From NCBI RefSeq assembly GCF_030123325.1, contig NZ_CP126106.1, positions 5,215,001 through 5,279,000 of the forward strand: a stretch of DNA of 64,000 nucleotides. The letters run 5' to 3'. The notes below the pieces were generated by a model. It was not told the DNA's origin and made no database searches. It worked only from the letters and a program-made list of their open reading frames with translations. The translations under genes and the position numbers were made by a program. This DNA comes from Peribacillus simplex. GTDB lineage: Bacteria; Bacillota; Bacilli; Bacillales; DSM-1321. Every line of letters begins with the position of its first letter. The first letter of the stretch is position 1. Below are positions 17,634 to 25,446 of this stretch, in pieces.

Positions 17634-18458
17634 TTAACTGGCAATATTTCTGCTTTCCAATTCATGTGACTGTTTTTTACCAAATGCATAGGCTAATATC
17701 AATAGTACCAGGCTTGCACCCAAAACAGACCAAAATCCTGCTGTTATTTCTCCCATAAAGAATGCTTTATAACAAACGGCACCGAGTGAACCCCCAATAA
17801 TCGGTCCAACGACCGGAATCCATGAATAGCCCCAATTGGAATTGCCTTTACCCGGTATCGGCAGCAAAAAGTGAGCGATGCGCGGCCCCAGATCGCGGGC
17901 CGGGTTAATCGCATATCCTGTCGTTCCCCCAAGTGACATCCCGATCACGACAATCAATAACCCGACAGCGAAAGGGTTTAGACCCTCTGTAAAATTATTG
18001 GCACCTATAAATAATAAACCAAGAATAAGGATGAAAGTTCCTATCATCTCACTTAATAGATTTGAAAATGTGTGCGGGATCGCAGGTGATGTCGCGAACA
18101 CACCAAGCTTCGCTCCTGGATCATCCGTAGCCTTCCAGTGTGGCAAATAGTGCAGGAATACTAGAGTTGCGCCAAGGATTGCGCCAATCATTTGGGCAAC
18201 GATGTAACCGGGCACATCACTCCAAGGAAATTCCCCAATAATGGCAAACCCTACAGTGACTGCCGGGTTTAAATGCGCCCCGCTTATGGAGCCCACTGCA
18301 AAAACGCCCATGGTAACGGCCAACCCCCACGCAATCGTGATTACGATCCAGCCGGCATCTTTTGCATAGGATCCCTTTAAGGATGAGCCAGCCCCAATGC
18401 CTGCACCGAATAAAACTAATATCATCGTACCTAACACTTCTCCCCAAAATGGAGTCAT
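17634..18458 (-). CDS. glpF: Glycerol uptake facilitator (aquaglyceroporin)
   Basis: 274 residues from ATG 18458 (MTPFWGEVLGT), preceded by GGGAGGGTTTTATTC; the frame upstream to 18518 has no ribosome site. Both MIP-family boxes are present: HLNPAVT in the first half and INPARDLGPR in the second. There are six membrane helices. The length equals B. subtilis GlpF. It is the first gene of glpFK; its leader carries a GlpP-type terminator (18500-18570) and a promoter overlapped by a cre-like site. Confidence 0.95.
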   Translation of the reverse strand: MTPFWGEVLGTMILVLFGAGIGAGSSLKGSYAKDAGWIVITIAWGLAVTMGVFAVGSISGAHLNPAVTVGFAIIGEFPWSDVPGYIVAQMIGAILGATLVFLHYLPHWKATDDPGAKLGVFATSPAIPHTFSNLLSEMIGTFILILGLLFIGANNFTEGLNPFAVGLLIVVIGMSLGGTTGYAINPARDLGPRIAHFLLPIPGKGNSNWGYSWIPVVGPIIGGSLGAVCYKAFFMGEITAGFWSVLGASLVLLILAYAFGKKQSHELESRNIAS

Positions 18459-18499
18459 GAATAAAACCCTCCCCTGATAAATTTCTTTAACCTTGCCGA

Positions 18500-18570
18500 C
18501 AAATAAAAGGAGATCCACAGCAGAACTATCCTCATAAAATAAATTATGAATAGATCTGTTGTGAATCTCC
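18500..18570 (-). promoter_or_regulatory. glpFK leader terminator, probable GlpP target
   Basis: GGAGATCCACAGCAG (18509-18523) pairs with CTGTTGTGAATCTCC (18556-18570): 15 positions with one mismatch and one G-U. On the minus strand it is followed by TTTTATTTG. It is the counterpart of the leader hairpin that GlpP antiterminates in B. subtilis glpFK. Confidence 0.85.
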
Positions 18571-18604
18571 TAGTCTCCGTCACATCTATTAACTTGTACT
18601 GTAA

Positions 18605-18633
18605 AATATACTAGTTTATGAAAACGCTGTCAA
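18605..18633 (-). promoter_or_regulatory. glpF promoter overlapped by a cre-like CcpA site
   Basis: On the minus strand TTGACA (18633-18628), 17 bp, then TATATT (18610-18605). The sequence TTGACAGCGTTTTCA (18633-18619) matches the cre consensus at all but one defined position and covers the -35 box, so carbon catabolite repression of glpFK is expected. Confidence 0.8.
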
Positions 18634-18685
18634 TATTTCGTGAAAAATTATTCTATTTTTCTGTAATTTTTTTCAATTTCTCCTA

Positions 18686-19231
18686 TTAGACGATATCCCA
18701 TAATTCAGTTTTGGAAGTGGTGATTGACGACGCTCCGGCATCCAGGGCGTTCAGGACCTCATCCGAAGTACGTATGAGTCCGCCCGCAAAAATCGGTGTC
18801 TGCAATCGTTCCTTCACTTCTTTTATCATCCATGGCATGGCGCCCGGCAATACTTCGATATAATCCGGCTTGGTTTTCTGTACCAGCTTATAACTTTTCT
18901 CAAGCGCATGTGAATCTATTAAAAAGATTCGCTGGATGGCAATGACTCCCTTTTGCTTCGCCTTCAATATAACGCTTGATTTAGTCGAAATCAGCCCATA
19001 TGGATTATATTCCTGACAAATGAATTCTGTCGCGTACTCATCACTTCTTATGCCATGGATCAAATCGACATGATAAATCATTTTCTTATTATGCTGCTTT
19101 GCCAACATACTTACGTTTTTCAATTGTGATATATGCAAATCAAGAAACACACCTATTTCATAGGAACTCTCTAAAAATCTTTCGAAATCCTTCATGCTTG
19201 CTGAAGCAGGCAAAATCTTCTGATCCATCAT
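18686..19231 (-). CDS. glpP: Glycerol uptake operon antiterminator regulatory protein
   Basis: 181 residues with the GlpP fold: GVFLDLHISQLK near 30, YHVDLIHGI near 57, YIEVLPGAMPWMI near 135 and the C-terminal TPIFAGGLIRT...EVLNALDAGASSITTS, a TIM-barrel-like phosphate-binding end. It binds glycerol-3-phosphate and the leader RNA of glp genes, preventing termination. GAGGAGG lies just before two adjacent ATGs (19231 and 19228); either may be used. It is the first gene of the glpP-glpF-glpK-glpD block, with its own upstream region. Confidence 0.93.
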   Translation of the reverse strand: MMDQKILPASASMKDFERFLESSYEIGVFLDLHISQLKNVSMLAKQHNKKMIYHVDLIHGIRSDEYATEFICQEYNPYGLISTKSSVILKAKQKGVIAIQRIFLIDSHALEKSYKLVQKTKPDYIEVLPGAMPWMIKEVKERLQTPIFAGGLIRTSDEVLNALDAGASSITTSKTELWDIV

Positions 19232-19392
19232 TATCCTCCTCATTCCCCGAAAAACTCAAAACTTCAAGTCATTTAGTATATTTTAAAGAGCTTGATTTAT
19301 CAAACACATTTTTTCATGACCAATGTCACCATAACACTATCATACCTGGCACTCCCTTTATAGTTTTCGGCTAAGGATGTATGTAAACTCGA

Positions 19393-19821
19393 TCATAAAG
19401 TAAGTTTCATTTTCAATGCACCTTCGACGAGTTCATACGATTTAATGGTGCCAACGGGAATTTTTCTCACGATGCTCCAAGCATTAACATTCATTTTGAT
19501 CGTTCTTTTTTCAAATTCAAAAAATGGCGGTCTGTTAAATATCCTTTGGTTGATGAAATTCCTGTCAATCGGTTCCATTTCCACTAATTCAAATACAATC
19601 GTTCTTTTTTCCACAGAAACCGGTTTTAATGTAATCCGAAAAGCTACGTTTTTCTTAAACATCATTTTTTTCACTTCCGTCGTTCCTGAAAGCACGATAT
19701 GCTTTGGCGTAATCTCGACTTTAATATCCCGACCATATGATTTCATTCTTATGATTTTCTCTATCATGGCTTCAGTTACCGTTATCGGTATGCCATTTTT
19801 GAATGGATTGAATGTACTCAT
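19393..19821 (-). CDS. Hypothetical protein (142 aa)
   Basis: A soluble protein beginning MSTFNPFKNGIPITVTEAMI. It is rich in alternating hydrophobic/charged beta-strand patterns (RDIKVEITPKHIVLSG, RTIVFELVEMEPID). No signal peptide, cysteines or catalytic motif stand out, and I do not recognise the family. A G-run and AAGG precede the ATG. It faces glpP on the same strand but is separated by ~160 bp; the S-box gene is divergent. Confidence 0.55.
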   Translation of the reverse strand: MSTFNPFKNGIPITVTEAMIEKIIRMKSYGRDIKVEITPKHIVLSGTTEVKKMMFKKNVAFRITLKPVSVEKRTIVFELVEMEPIDRNFINQRIFNRPPFFEFEKRTIKMNVNAWSIVRKIPVGTIKSYELVEGALKMKLTL

Positions 19822-19937
19822 CCTTGCATTCCCCCCCTGCCGCTCATACGGAACGTCGGTTATAGCATATGCCGGGTTCCCTGATGCAGTAACACATATT
19901 AATAATCGGTATATTCGAAATCTTCCACCTTCGACCC

Positions 19938-19966
19938 TTGACCTTTATAAAAACTACCTGTATAGT
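19938..19966 (+). promoter_or_regulatory. Promoter of the SAM-riboswitch transcript
   Basis: TTGACC (19938-19943), 17-bp spacer, TATAGT (19961-19966), placing the start a few bases before the riboswitch. Confidence 0.8.
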
Positions 19967-19985
19967 CATAATTAATTTAATAGAC

Positions 19986-20101
19986 AACTCTTATCCAGAG
20001 AGGTGGAGGGACTGGCCCTTTGATGCCTCAGCAACAGACTGATCAAGTACTGTGCTAATTCCAGAAGTGTAAAAACTTGAAGATAAGAAGAGTATATAGC
20101 T
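19986..20101 (+). promoter_or_regulatory. SAM-I (S-box) riboswitch
   Basis: CTTATCCAGAGAGGTGGAGG, then ACTGGCCCTTTGATGCCTCAGCAAC, and a closing GATAAG are the S-box landmarks: P1, the kink-turn side of P2, and the conserved J-regions. The 3' part GATAAGAAGAG can pair with CTCTTCTTAT of the following terminator, giving the antiterminator. SAM binding would terminate transcription of the downstream methyltransferase. Confidence 0.95.
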
Positions 20102-20122
20102 TGGTTGCCAACACCTCTTCTT

Positions 20123-20155
20123 ATTTTTAAGAAGAGGTTTTTTATTTTTAAAAGG
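20123..20155 (+). terminator. S-box expression-platform terminator
   Basis: ACCTCTTCTTA (20123-20133) pairs with TAAGAAGAGGT (20138-20148) and is followed by TTTTTTATTTTT, 15-50 bp before the start codon. Confidence 0.93.
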
Positions 20156-20171
20156 AAAGAAGGAATGCAAC

Positions 20172-21275
20172 ATGTCAATCACATTAACGAAAGCACCATT
20201 CAGGGCCGATCACGTCGGAAGTTTATTAAGACCAGAACGTTTACATATTGCCAGAAAGCAGTTTAAGGAAGGTACCATTTCAGCAGAGCGGCTTCGTGAA
20301 GTTGAAACCGAAGAAATCAATCGGATTGTCGAAAAACAAATTGAAGTTGGATTGGAGGCCGTGACGGATGGTGAGTTCAGACGAACATGGTGGCACTTTG
20401 ACTTCCTCGAACATTTAAATGGCATCGAGGGATATGTGACTGAAAAGGGACTCACGTTCGATGGTGTGGAAACGGAGAGATATAACGTTCGCAATACCGG
20501 GAAGGTTTCATTCAACCCTGAACATCCCTTCATTCGTGATTTCATTGAATTGAACAAAATCGTGAACGGACGTGCCGTTGCCAAGCAAACCATTCCCAGT
20601 CCGAACCAATTATTTGCTGTAGGCATTCATAACGAAGACATCTATCCTGATATTGAAGACTATGCCAATGATATCATCAAAGCGTATCAGCAGGCTTTGA
20701 AGGCTTTTTATGAAGCAGGTGTGCGTTATCTTCAATTGGATGATGTATATATTGCCAGACTTTCATCTCCGGATTTCCAGTTCAAAGATGGAAAATATAC
20801 GAGGGAACAGTTAATCGATCTTGCACTTCGCGTCATTAATGGCGCATTGAAAGGCAAACCAGAAGATCTTGTCGTCACTACACACCTATGTCGTGGGAAC
20901 TACCAGTCGACTTGGGCGTTTGAAGGAAGCTATGCCCGTATCGCCCCAACGTTATTGGCAAAAGAGAAAGTGGATGGATTCTTCTTGGAATATGATGATC
21001 AACGCTCAGGGGATTTCAAACCATTGGAATACATTCCAAATGGCGGGGCACAGGTCGTACTGGGTGTCGTCACTTCAAAAAATGGGGATATCGAAGACAA
21101 GGAAGCTGTAAAGGCACGCATTAAAGAAGCCTCGCACTTCGTTCCGCTCGAACAATTATGCTTAAGCCCGCAATGCGGCTTCGCCTCCACCCATCACGGC
21201 AACAAGCTGACCGAAGAACAGCAATGGGAAAAGCTGAAATTCGTCGTTGATGTAGCAAAAGAAGTATGGGAATGA
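20172..21275 (+). CDS. MetE-C-terminal-like cobalamin-independent methyltransferase (YxjG/YxjH type)
   Basis: 367 residues: a single-barrel homologue of the MetE catalytic domain. RADHVGSLLRP at the start, FRRTWWHFDF near 70, TTHLCRGN near 237 and CLSPQCGFAST near 328 hold the Cys/His residues expected to bind zinc. B. subtilis yxjG and yxjH are S-box genes of the same family, and the SAM-I riboswitch directly upstream supports a role in methionine supply or S-methyl salvage. AAAGGAAAGAAGGAATGCAAC precedes the ATG in two purine blocks. The exact methyl donor is unknown. Confidence 0.9.
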   Translation: MSITLTKAPFRADHVGSLLRPERLHIARKQFKEGTISAERLREVETEEINRIVEKQIEVGLEAVTDGEFRRTWWHFDFLEHLNGIEGYVTEKGLTFDGVETERYNVRNTGKVSFNPEHPFIRDFIELNKIVNGRAVAKQTIPSPNQLFAVGIHNEDIYPDIEDYANDIIKAYQQALKAFYEAGVRYLQLDDVYIARLSSPDFQFKDGKYTREQLIDLALRVINGALKGKPEDLVVTTHLCRGNYQSTWAFEGSYARIAPTLLAKEKVDGFFLEYDDQRSGDFKPLEYIPNGGAQVVLGVVTSKNGDIEDKEAVKARIKEASHFVPLEQLCLSPQCGFASTHHGNKLTEEQQWEKLKFVVDVAKEVWE

Positions 21276-21308
21276 TTTTTTAGCAGAGACTTTAATCCAT
21301 TCGAACAA

Positions 21309-21343
21309 CCTAATCGGCATCAATATAAGCGCGCCGATTAGGC
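21309..21343. terminator. Hairpin after the MetE-like gene
   Basis: CCTAATCGGC and GCCGATTAGG pair perfectly (10 bp, 15-nt loop). There is no strong T-run, so it may be an inefficient terminator. A leftward frame through this hairpin (start 21368) is probably a by-product. Confidence 0.5.
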
Positions 21344-21422
21344 TTATAATAAAAAGCGTAAAAGACATTCATCCTAAATCCGAAGGCAAACAAAAAAGAA
21401 CGGTCACCGGCACGTCCCCTTT

Positions 21423-21947
21423 TTACTTGCAGCTATCATCATCATCCATTTTCTTCACAAATATATCATCCGTCACCCTATCTTCCAGCTTGTTCCTCAA
21501 GGCCAATTCCGCAGCCTTCCCATCACTAGGCGACCCGTCCGAGAAATACATCGGAAACAAGGAGAAAAACATAACATAGAAAGAAAAATAGATGAATTGA
21601 TACCAGATCACCGAGCTGTCCAGGATATTCTGATACACTAAGCTATAGATGATCAGCATGCTGATTAAATTAAAGATAGCCCCCCCTAAATATATCAGCG
21701 TATTCGTCAATCGATTATCATGTTTCAATCCCTTGAACTCGCAAGTCCCATTCCAAAAATAATATTTCCTCACTTCTATGTTCCGAAAGGCGAAAAGTTT
21801 ATTGCCGCAACCGATCAAGATTTTCTTTTCCGATCCCCCAAAGATCGTGACAAAGAAAATATGCCCGCTCAAATGTATCAGCGTAACGATCGGCATGATC
21901 AAAAAAAAGGAAAATAGAAATTTAATGATATCAGAGAGACCAAACAT
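21423..21947 (-). CDS. M50 (site-2-protease)-like membrane protein with altered zinc motif
   Basis: 174 residues with three to four hydrophobic segments. The N-terminal helix carries HLSGH (25-29) where M50 proteases have HExxH, and the later FPMYFSDGSPSDG resembles the second metal motif (NxxPxxxxDG). The catalytic Glu position is occupied by Leu, so protease activity is doubtful. Many Bacillus genomes encode small M50-like proteins of unknown role. No clear AGGAGG is visible, but AGGAGGGTTGC-like purines lie upstream (GGGTTGCTTAAAC). It has no operon partner. Confidence 0.65.
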   Translation of the reverse strand: MFGLSDIIKFLFSFFLIMPIVTLIHLSGHIFFVTIFGGSEKKILIGCGNKLFAFRNIEVRKYYFWNGTCEFKGLKHDNRLTNTLIYLGGAIFNLISMLIIYSLVYQNILDSSVIWYQFIYFSFYVMFFSLFPMYFSDGSPSDGKAAELALRNKLEDRVTDDIFVKKMDDDDSCK

Positions 21948-22177
21948 GTTTAAGCAACCCTCCTTACCAGAATTTCTTACCAGGATGCTACTCTGATACC
22001 CTGTCCAAACTCGTTATAACTAGTAAATTTTCACAGTAGCACTATGTTGCTTTCCACAAGTGCCATTGATTCCCCTTCTGCTTCATTTGGGCAGTTTCCA
22101 GCTTAATTTGACCTTCAAAAAAACAGGCTATCTCCTTCCAAAAAAACTCGGAAAAGTGATAGCCTTTACATCTTCAT

Positions 22178-23278
22178 TTATCGATTGGGGGTGTGCAGAA
22201 TTTCTGCGTTGTTTTGTCCCGGTCTCAAGCCTGCATGTTTATATTCAGGGGTGAAAACCGATGTTTTGATCGGGCAGGCGATTTGCTTCTGGGCCTTTCC
22301 TTTTCCGTCCGGTACCTCAACGATCATTCCCCTCTCCTTCAATTGGGGGTGTTCAGCCGCTTCAGTGAAGGTCAGCACTGGTTCTGCGCAGGCCTCGAAA
22401 TCAGCGAATATTTCCTGCCATTCATGAAAATCTCTTTCACGGAAAGCCAATCGGATGGCCGTTTTAAACCTGATTCCGCTTTCTTCATCGCTTTTCATGC
22501 TCAGTTCATACAATTCGGGTGCACCGATCGCTTCACATAATGCTTTTCGAAAAGGGGGCTCAAGGCTTCCTACCGAAAAATGGCGTCCATCTTTCGTTTC
22601 GTAAAAGTCATAAAACGATCCTCCGTTCAACATCAGTTTTTCTGGTTCAAGCTCGAGGCCCCCTTGTAAACTTAGGGGTGCGGAAATGGCATTCAACGCA
22701 AAACTGCAGTCGGTCATGCTGATGTCGATGGCTTGGCCTTCACCCGTTCTTTCCCTATGAATGACTGCAGATAATATACCGATAACAGCATGCAGTGATC
22801 CTCCGGCAAGATCTGCTATTTGGGTTCCGTTTTTTGCCGGGCCATCCTTTTTCGTACCGGAATAGCCTGATAAGCCTGCAATCGAAATATAATTGATATC
22901 ATGTCCCGGCCGGTCTTTATAGGGACCGGTCTGGCCGTAGCCCGTGATGGAACAGTAAATCAGCTTCGGATTGATCCATTTTAGTGCCTCATAGCCCAGT
23001 CCTAGGCGTTCCATGACACCTGGACGGAACTGTTCAATGACGATATCGTATTCCTTCACTAGATTTTTCACGGATTCGATGGACTCAGATTGTTTTAAAT
23101 CAAGTGTGATCGACTTTTTCGATCTGTTAAGATATTGGTTCACACCCCATGAATCCGTTGCTCCCGGCCTCTCTACCTTCAAAACGTCCGCTCCTAAATC
23201 CGCTAGCATCAAAGTGGCAAATGGGCCTGGCAGTAACGTTGAAAAGTCCAATACTTTTAAATGAGTCAATAAGGTCAT
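22178..23278 (-). CDS. CaiB/BaiF family III CoA-transferase or acyl-CoA racemase
   Basis: 366 residues. N-terminal VLDFSTLLPGPFATLMLADLGADVLKVE (in parts) is the family signature. GHDINYISIAGLSG supplies His126 and the later IADLAGGSL supplies Asp153, the pair used by alpha-methylacyl-CoA racemases, so the racemase branch is favoured over formyl-CoA transferase. The start ATG 23278 has GGAAGGTG 8 nt upstream; ATG 23302 is an alternative. It lies alone between hairpins, so no pathway can be inferred. Confidence 0.85.
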   Translation of the reverse strand: MTLLTHLKVLDFSTLLPGPFATLMLADLGADVLKVERPGATDSWGVNQYLNRSKKSITLDLKQSESIESVKNLVKEYDIVIEQFRPGVMERLGLGYEALKWINPKLIYCSITGYGQTGPYKDRPGHDINYISIAGLSGYSGTKKDGPAKNGTQIADLAGGSLHAVIGILSAVIHRERTGEGQAIDISMTDCSFALNAISAPLSLQGGLELEPEKLMLNGGSFYDFYETKDGRHFSVGSLEPPFRKALCEAIGAPELYELSMKSDEESGIRFKTAIRLAFRERDFHEWQEIFADFEACAEPVLTFTEAAEHPQLKERGMIVEVPDGKGKAQKQIACPIKTSVFTPEYKHAGLRPGQNNAEILHTPNR

Positions 23279-23406
23279 CGGCCGTGCACCTTCCCTTTCC
23301 ATTGGAAATATTAAAAGCTTTCCCCGTCGTTCTGTACATGCAATTTAGCAGAGTTTACGATTATCATATAATACCTCCTGTAATATTTGTATAAATTTCC
23401 ATTTTA

Positions 23407-23437
23407 AAAAATAAAAAACCAGGAATCAGCTTCCTGG
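23407..23437 (-). terminator. Terminator of the amino-acid permease gene
   Basis: On the minus strand CCAGGAA pairs with TTCCTGG (5-nt loop), followed by TTTTTTATTTT. A second hairpin, AGCCGGACAAT/ATTGTCCGGCT (23471-23502), lies just before it. Confidence 0.85.
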
Positions 23438-23521
23438 CTTTTGATAACGAGCCTAAAGAACACAAGTAAAAGCCGGACAATTTAAAACTACATTGTCCGG
23501 CTGATTTTACTTTAAGCTTTT

Positions 23522-25006
23522 TCATTCATATTTTTTGTCAAAGTCAAATTCCACTTCATCAAGTTTAACGAATTTAGTTTTTCTTACTAGTTTATAACCA
23601 AACCATAGACCAAGGAAAAGCGGAATCCCCAGGTATGCAGCTATAACACTGCCCCAATCGATGTGGTCTGAGAAAAATGCTTGAATATTTTGGGACAGGA
23701 TGACGATCATGCCAATTAAAATGGCAAAGATCGGTCCAATCGGAAACCATAATGCCTTATATGGCAGTTTCTCCAATGAATGGCCTTGAGCGATGAATGC
23801 TTTCCGGAAACGGTAATGGCTGATGGAAATGCCGAGCCAAAAGATAAATCCTGTAATTCCAATGGCATTCATTAACCAAATATACACTTTACCATCACCG
23901 AATATGGAGGCTAAAAAGGCCAGCATGCCGATGGAACATGTCAAAATCATGCCTGCAACCGGCACTCCGCGTTTATTAAGTTTTGCAAAAATACGCGGCG
24001 CTTGTCCATCTTTGGCCATTGAGTATAACATACGCGTTGATGCATATAGACTTGAGTTACCTGCAGATAATACCGCGGTTAAAATGACGGCATTCATAAG
24101 CGAAGCGGCAAAGGCCACTCCAGCTTTTTCAAAAATGAGCGTGAATGGGCTCACCATGACGTTATCACCTTGTAAGCTTGAGCTCGTATAAGGGATAAGC
24201 AGCCCAATTACAAAGATTGCCAATACGTAAAAGAGCAAGATTCTCCAGAAGACACTTTTAATGGCCTTCGGTATATTCCGTGCAGGATCTTCACTTTCCC
24301 CTGCAGCCACGCCGACAATTTCGGTACCTTGAAAAGAAAAGCCAGCCGCTATGAATACGATGAAGACACCCATGAACCCACCCGGGAAAGGAGCGTCATC
24401 GACGGTGAAGTTTTTAAACCCTACCGCTTCGCCGCCCATAATGCCGACGATCATTAGCAGCCCGACGATTATAAAAATGACGATGGCCGTTACTTTTATG
24501 AACGAAAACCAATATTCCCCTTCACCATATCCTTTAACGGATAAATAGTTCAATAGGAAAATGAGCACCAAGAATGATGAACTCCACAACAATGATGGAC
24601 TATCCGGAAACCAGAATTTCATGATCATTGTCGAGGCTGCCAACTCTGCGGCTATCGTCATCGACCAATTGAACCAATACGTCCATCCCAACGCAAACCC
24701 AAATGCCGGATCGACGAATTTCGATCCATAGGTACTGAAAGAACCGCTTGTAGGCATGAATGCTGCCAGTTCCCCTAAGCTTGTCATCACAAAGTACACC
24801 ATTGCCCCAACTAAGGCATATGCAAGTAATGCGCCGCCTGGCCCAGCTGTATGAATGGCTGCCCCGCTGCTAAGAAACAGCCCGGTGCCAATAGCCCCGC
24901 CAATGGAAATCATCGTTAAATGACGGGATTTTAAACCGCGTTTTAGTTCTTGTCCTTCTTGCTGCGGAGGATGTTGAACGATGTCATGTTCTTGTTTTGG
25001 TATCAT
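23522..25006 (-). CDS. Amino-acid permease (APC superfamily, LysP-like)
   Basis: 494 residues, 12 predicted helices. ISIGGAIGTGLFLSSGAAI in helix 1, FSFQGTEIVGVAAGESEDP in the middle and the ASTRMLYSMAKDGQAP loop mark the amino-acid transporter family; the overall shape is closest to lysine-specific permeases (inferred from residue patterns). The N-terminus HPPQQEGQELKRGLKSRHLTM is a typical cytoplasmic tail. No lysine riboswitch was seen upstream. A cre-like site lies at 25025-25039. Confidence 0.85.
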   Translation of the reverse strand: MIPKQEHDIVQHPPQQEGQELKRGLKSRHLTMISIGGAIGTGLFLSSGAAIHTAGPGGALLAYALVGAMVYFVMTSLGELAAFMPTSGSFSTYGSKFVDPAFGFALGWTYWFNWSMTIAAELAASTMIMKFWFPDSPSLLWSSSFLVLIFLLNYLSVKGYGEGEYWFSFIKVTAIVIFIIVGLLMIVGIMGGEAVGFKNFTVDDAPFPGGFMGVFIVFIAAGFSFQGTEIVGVAAGESEDPARNIPKAIKSVFWRILLFYVLAIFVIGLLIPYTSSSLQGDNVMVSPFTLIFEKAGVAFAASLMNAVILTAVLSAGNSSLYASTRMLYSMAKDGQAPRIFAKLNKRGVPVAGMILTCSIGMLAFLASIFGDGKVYIWLMNAIGITGFIFWLGISISHYRFRKAFIAQGHSLEKLPYKALWFPIGPIFAILIGMIVILSQNIQAFFSDHIDWGSVIAAYLGIPLFLGLWFGYKLVRKTKFVKLDEVEFDFDKKYE

Positions 25007-25024
25007 AAATTTTCATCCCTTTCT

Positions 25025-25039
25025 ATATAAGCGCTTTCA
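25025..25039 (-). promoter_or_regulatory. cre-like site upstream of the permease gene
   Basis: ATATAAGCGCTTTCA matches the cre consensus at all but one defined position, on either strand. It starts 19 bp before the start codon, a position suited to roadblock or leader control. Confidence 0.5.
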
Positions 25040-25200
25040 TATATGGGAAATCCATTTAATAAATTTTCCTATTTCATAGACTTTCAAATAGATCTAATTT
25101 ACAATTCGAATTCCTTTTCTGAATATATGCAATTTTCGTGCCAAATTTACAAAACACAATATTCAACAAATTATCAAAAAAAGCGCCCTCAATAGACAAA

Positions 25201-25266
25201 TTTTTTTGCACTTTACGCCACATTTTTTTGCACATTATGCCATGTTTTTTTGCACTTTTATTCATT
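25201..25266. repeat. Three 22-bp T-rich tandem repeats
   Basis: TTTTTTTGCAC occurs at 25201, 25223 and 25245, followed by similar 11-bp tails (TTTACGCCACA, ATTATGCCATG, TTTTATTCATT). The array lies between the permease and protease promoters, in a region without genes (25040-25446). Confidence 0.8.
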
Positions 25267-25446
25267 TGGTTAAATTTAAATACATTCCAAATATTACTAA
25301 AAGAATATATTCAGAGAATATTCCTATCAAAATCCATTTTTCTCCATTTTATTACTTTAAATGTCATATTTTTGTGACTTTTCTCTATTTGTCAATAATA
25401 TAAAACGATGTAAAAATGAGGTATTCTCATGAAGGAGTTGAGTGTT

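Noticed and set aside
21162..21368. 68-codon minus-strand ORF beginning with a membrane-like segment
   Set aside because: Most of it lies antisense to the MetE-like gene, and its start part is the hairpin at 21309-21343.
25007..25446. Lysine riboswitch before the LysP-like permease
   Set aside because: None of the conserved L-box elements could be found in this AT-rich region.
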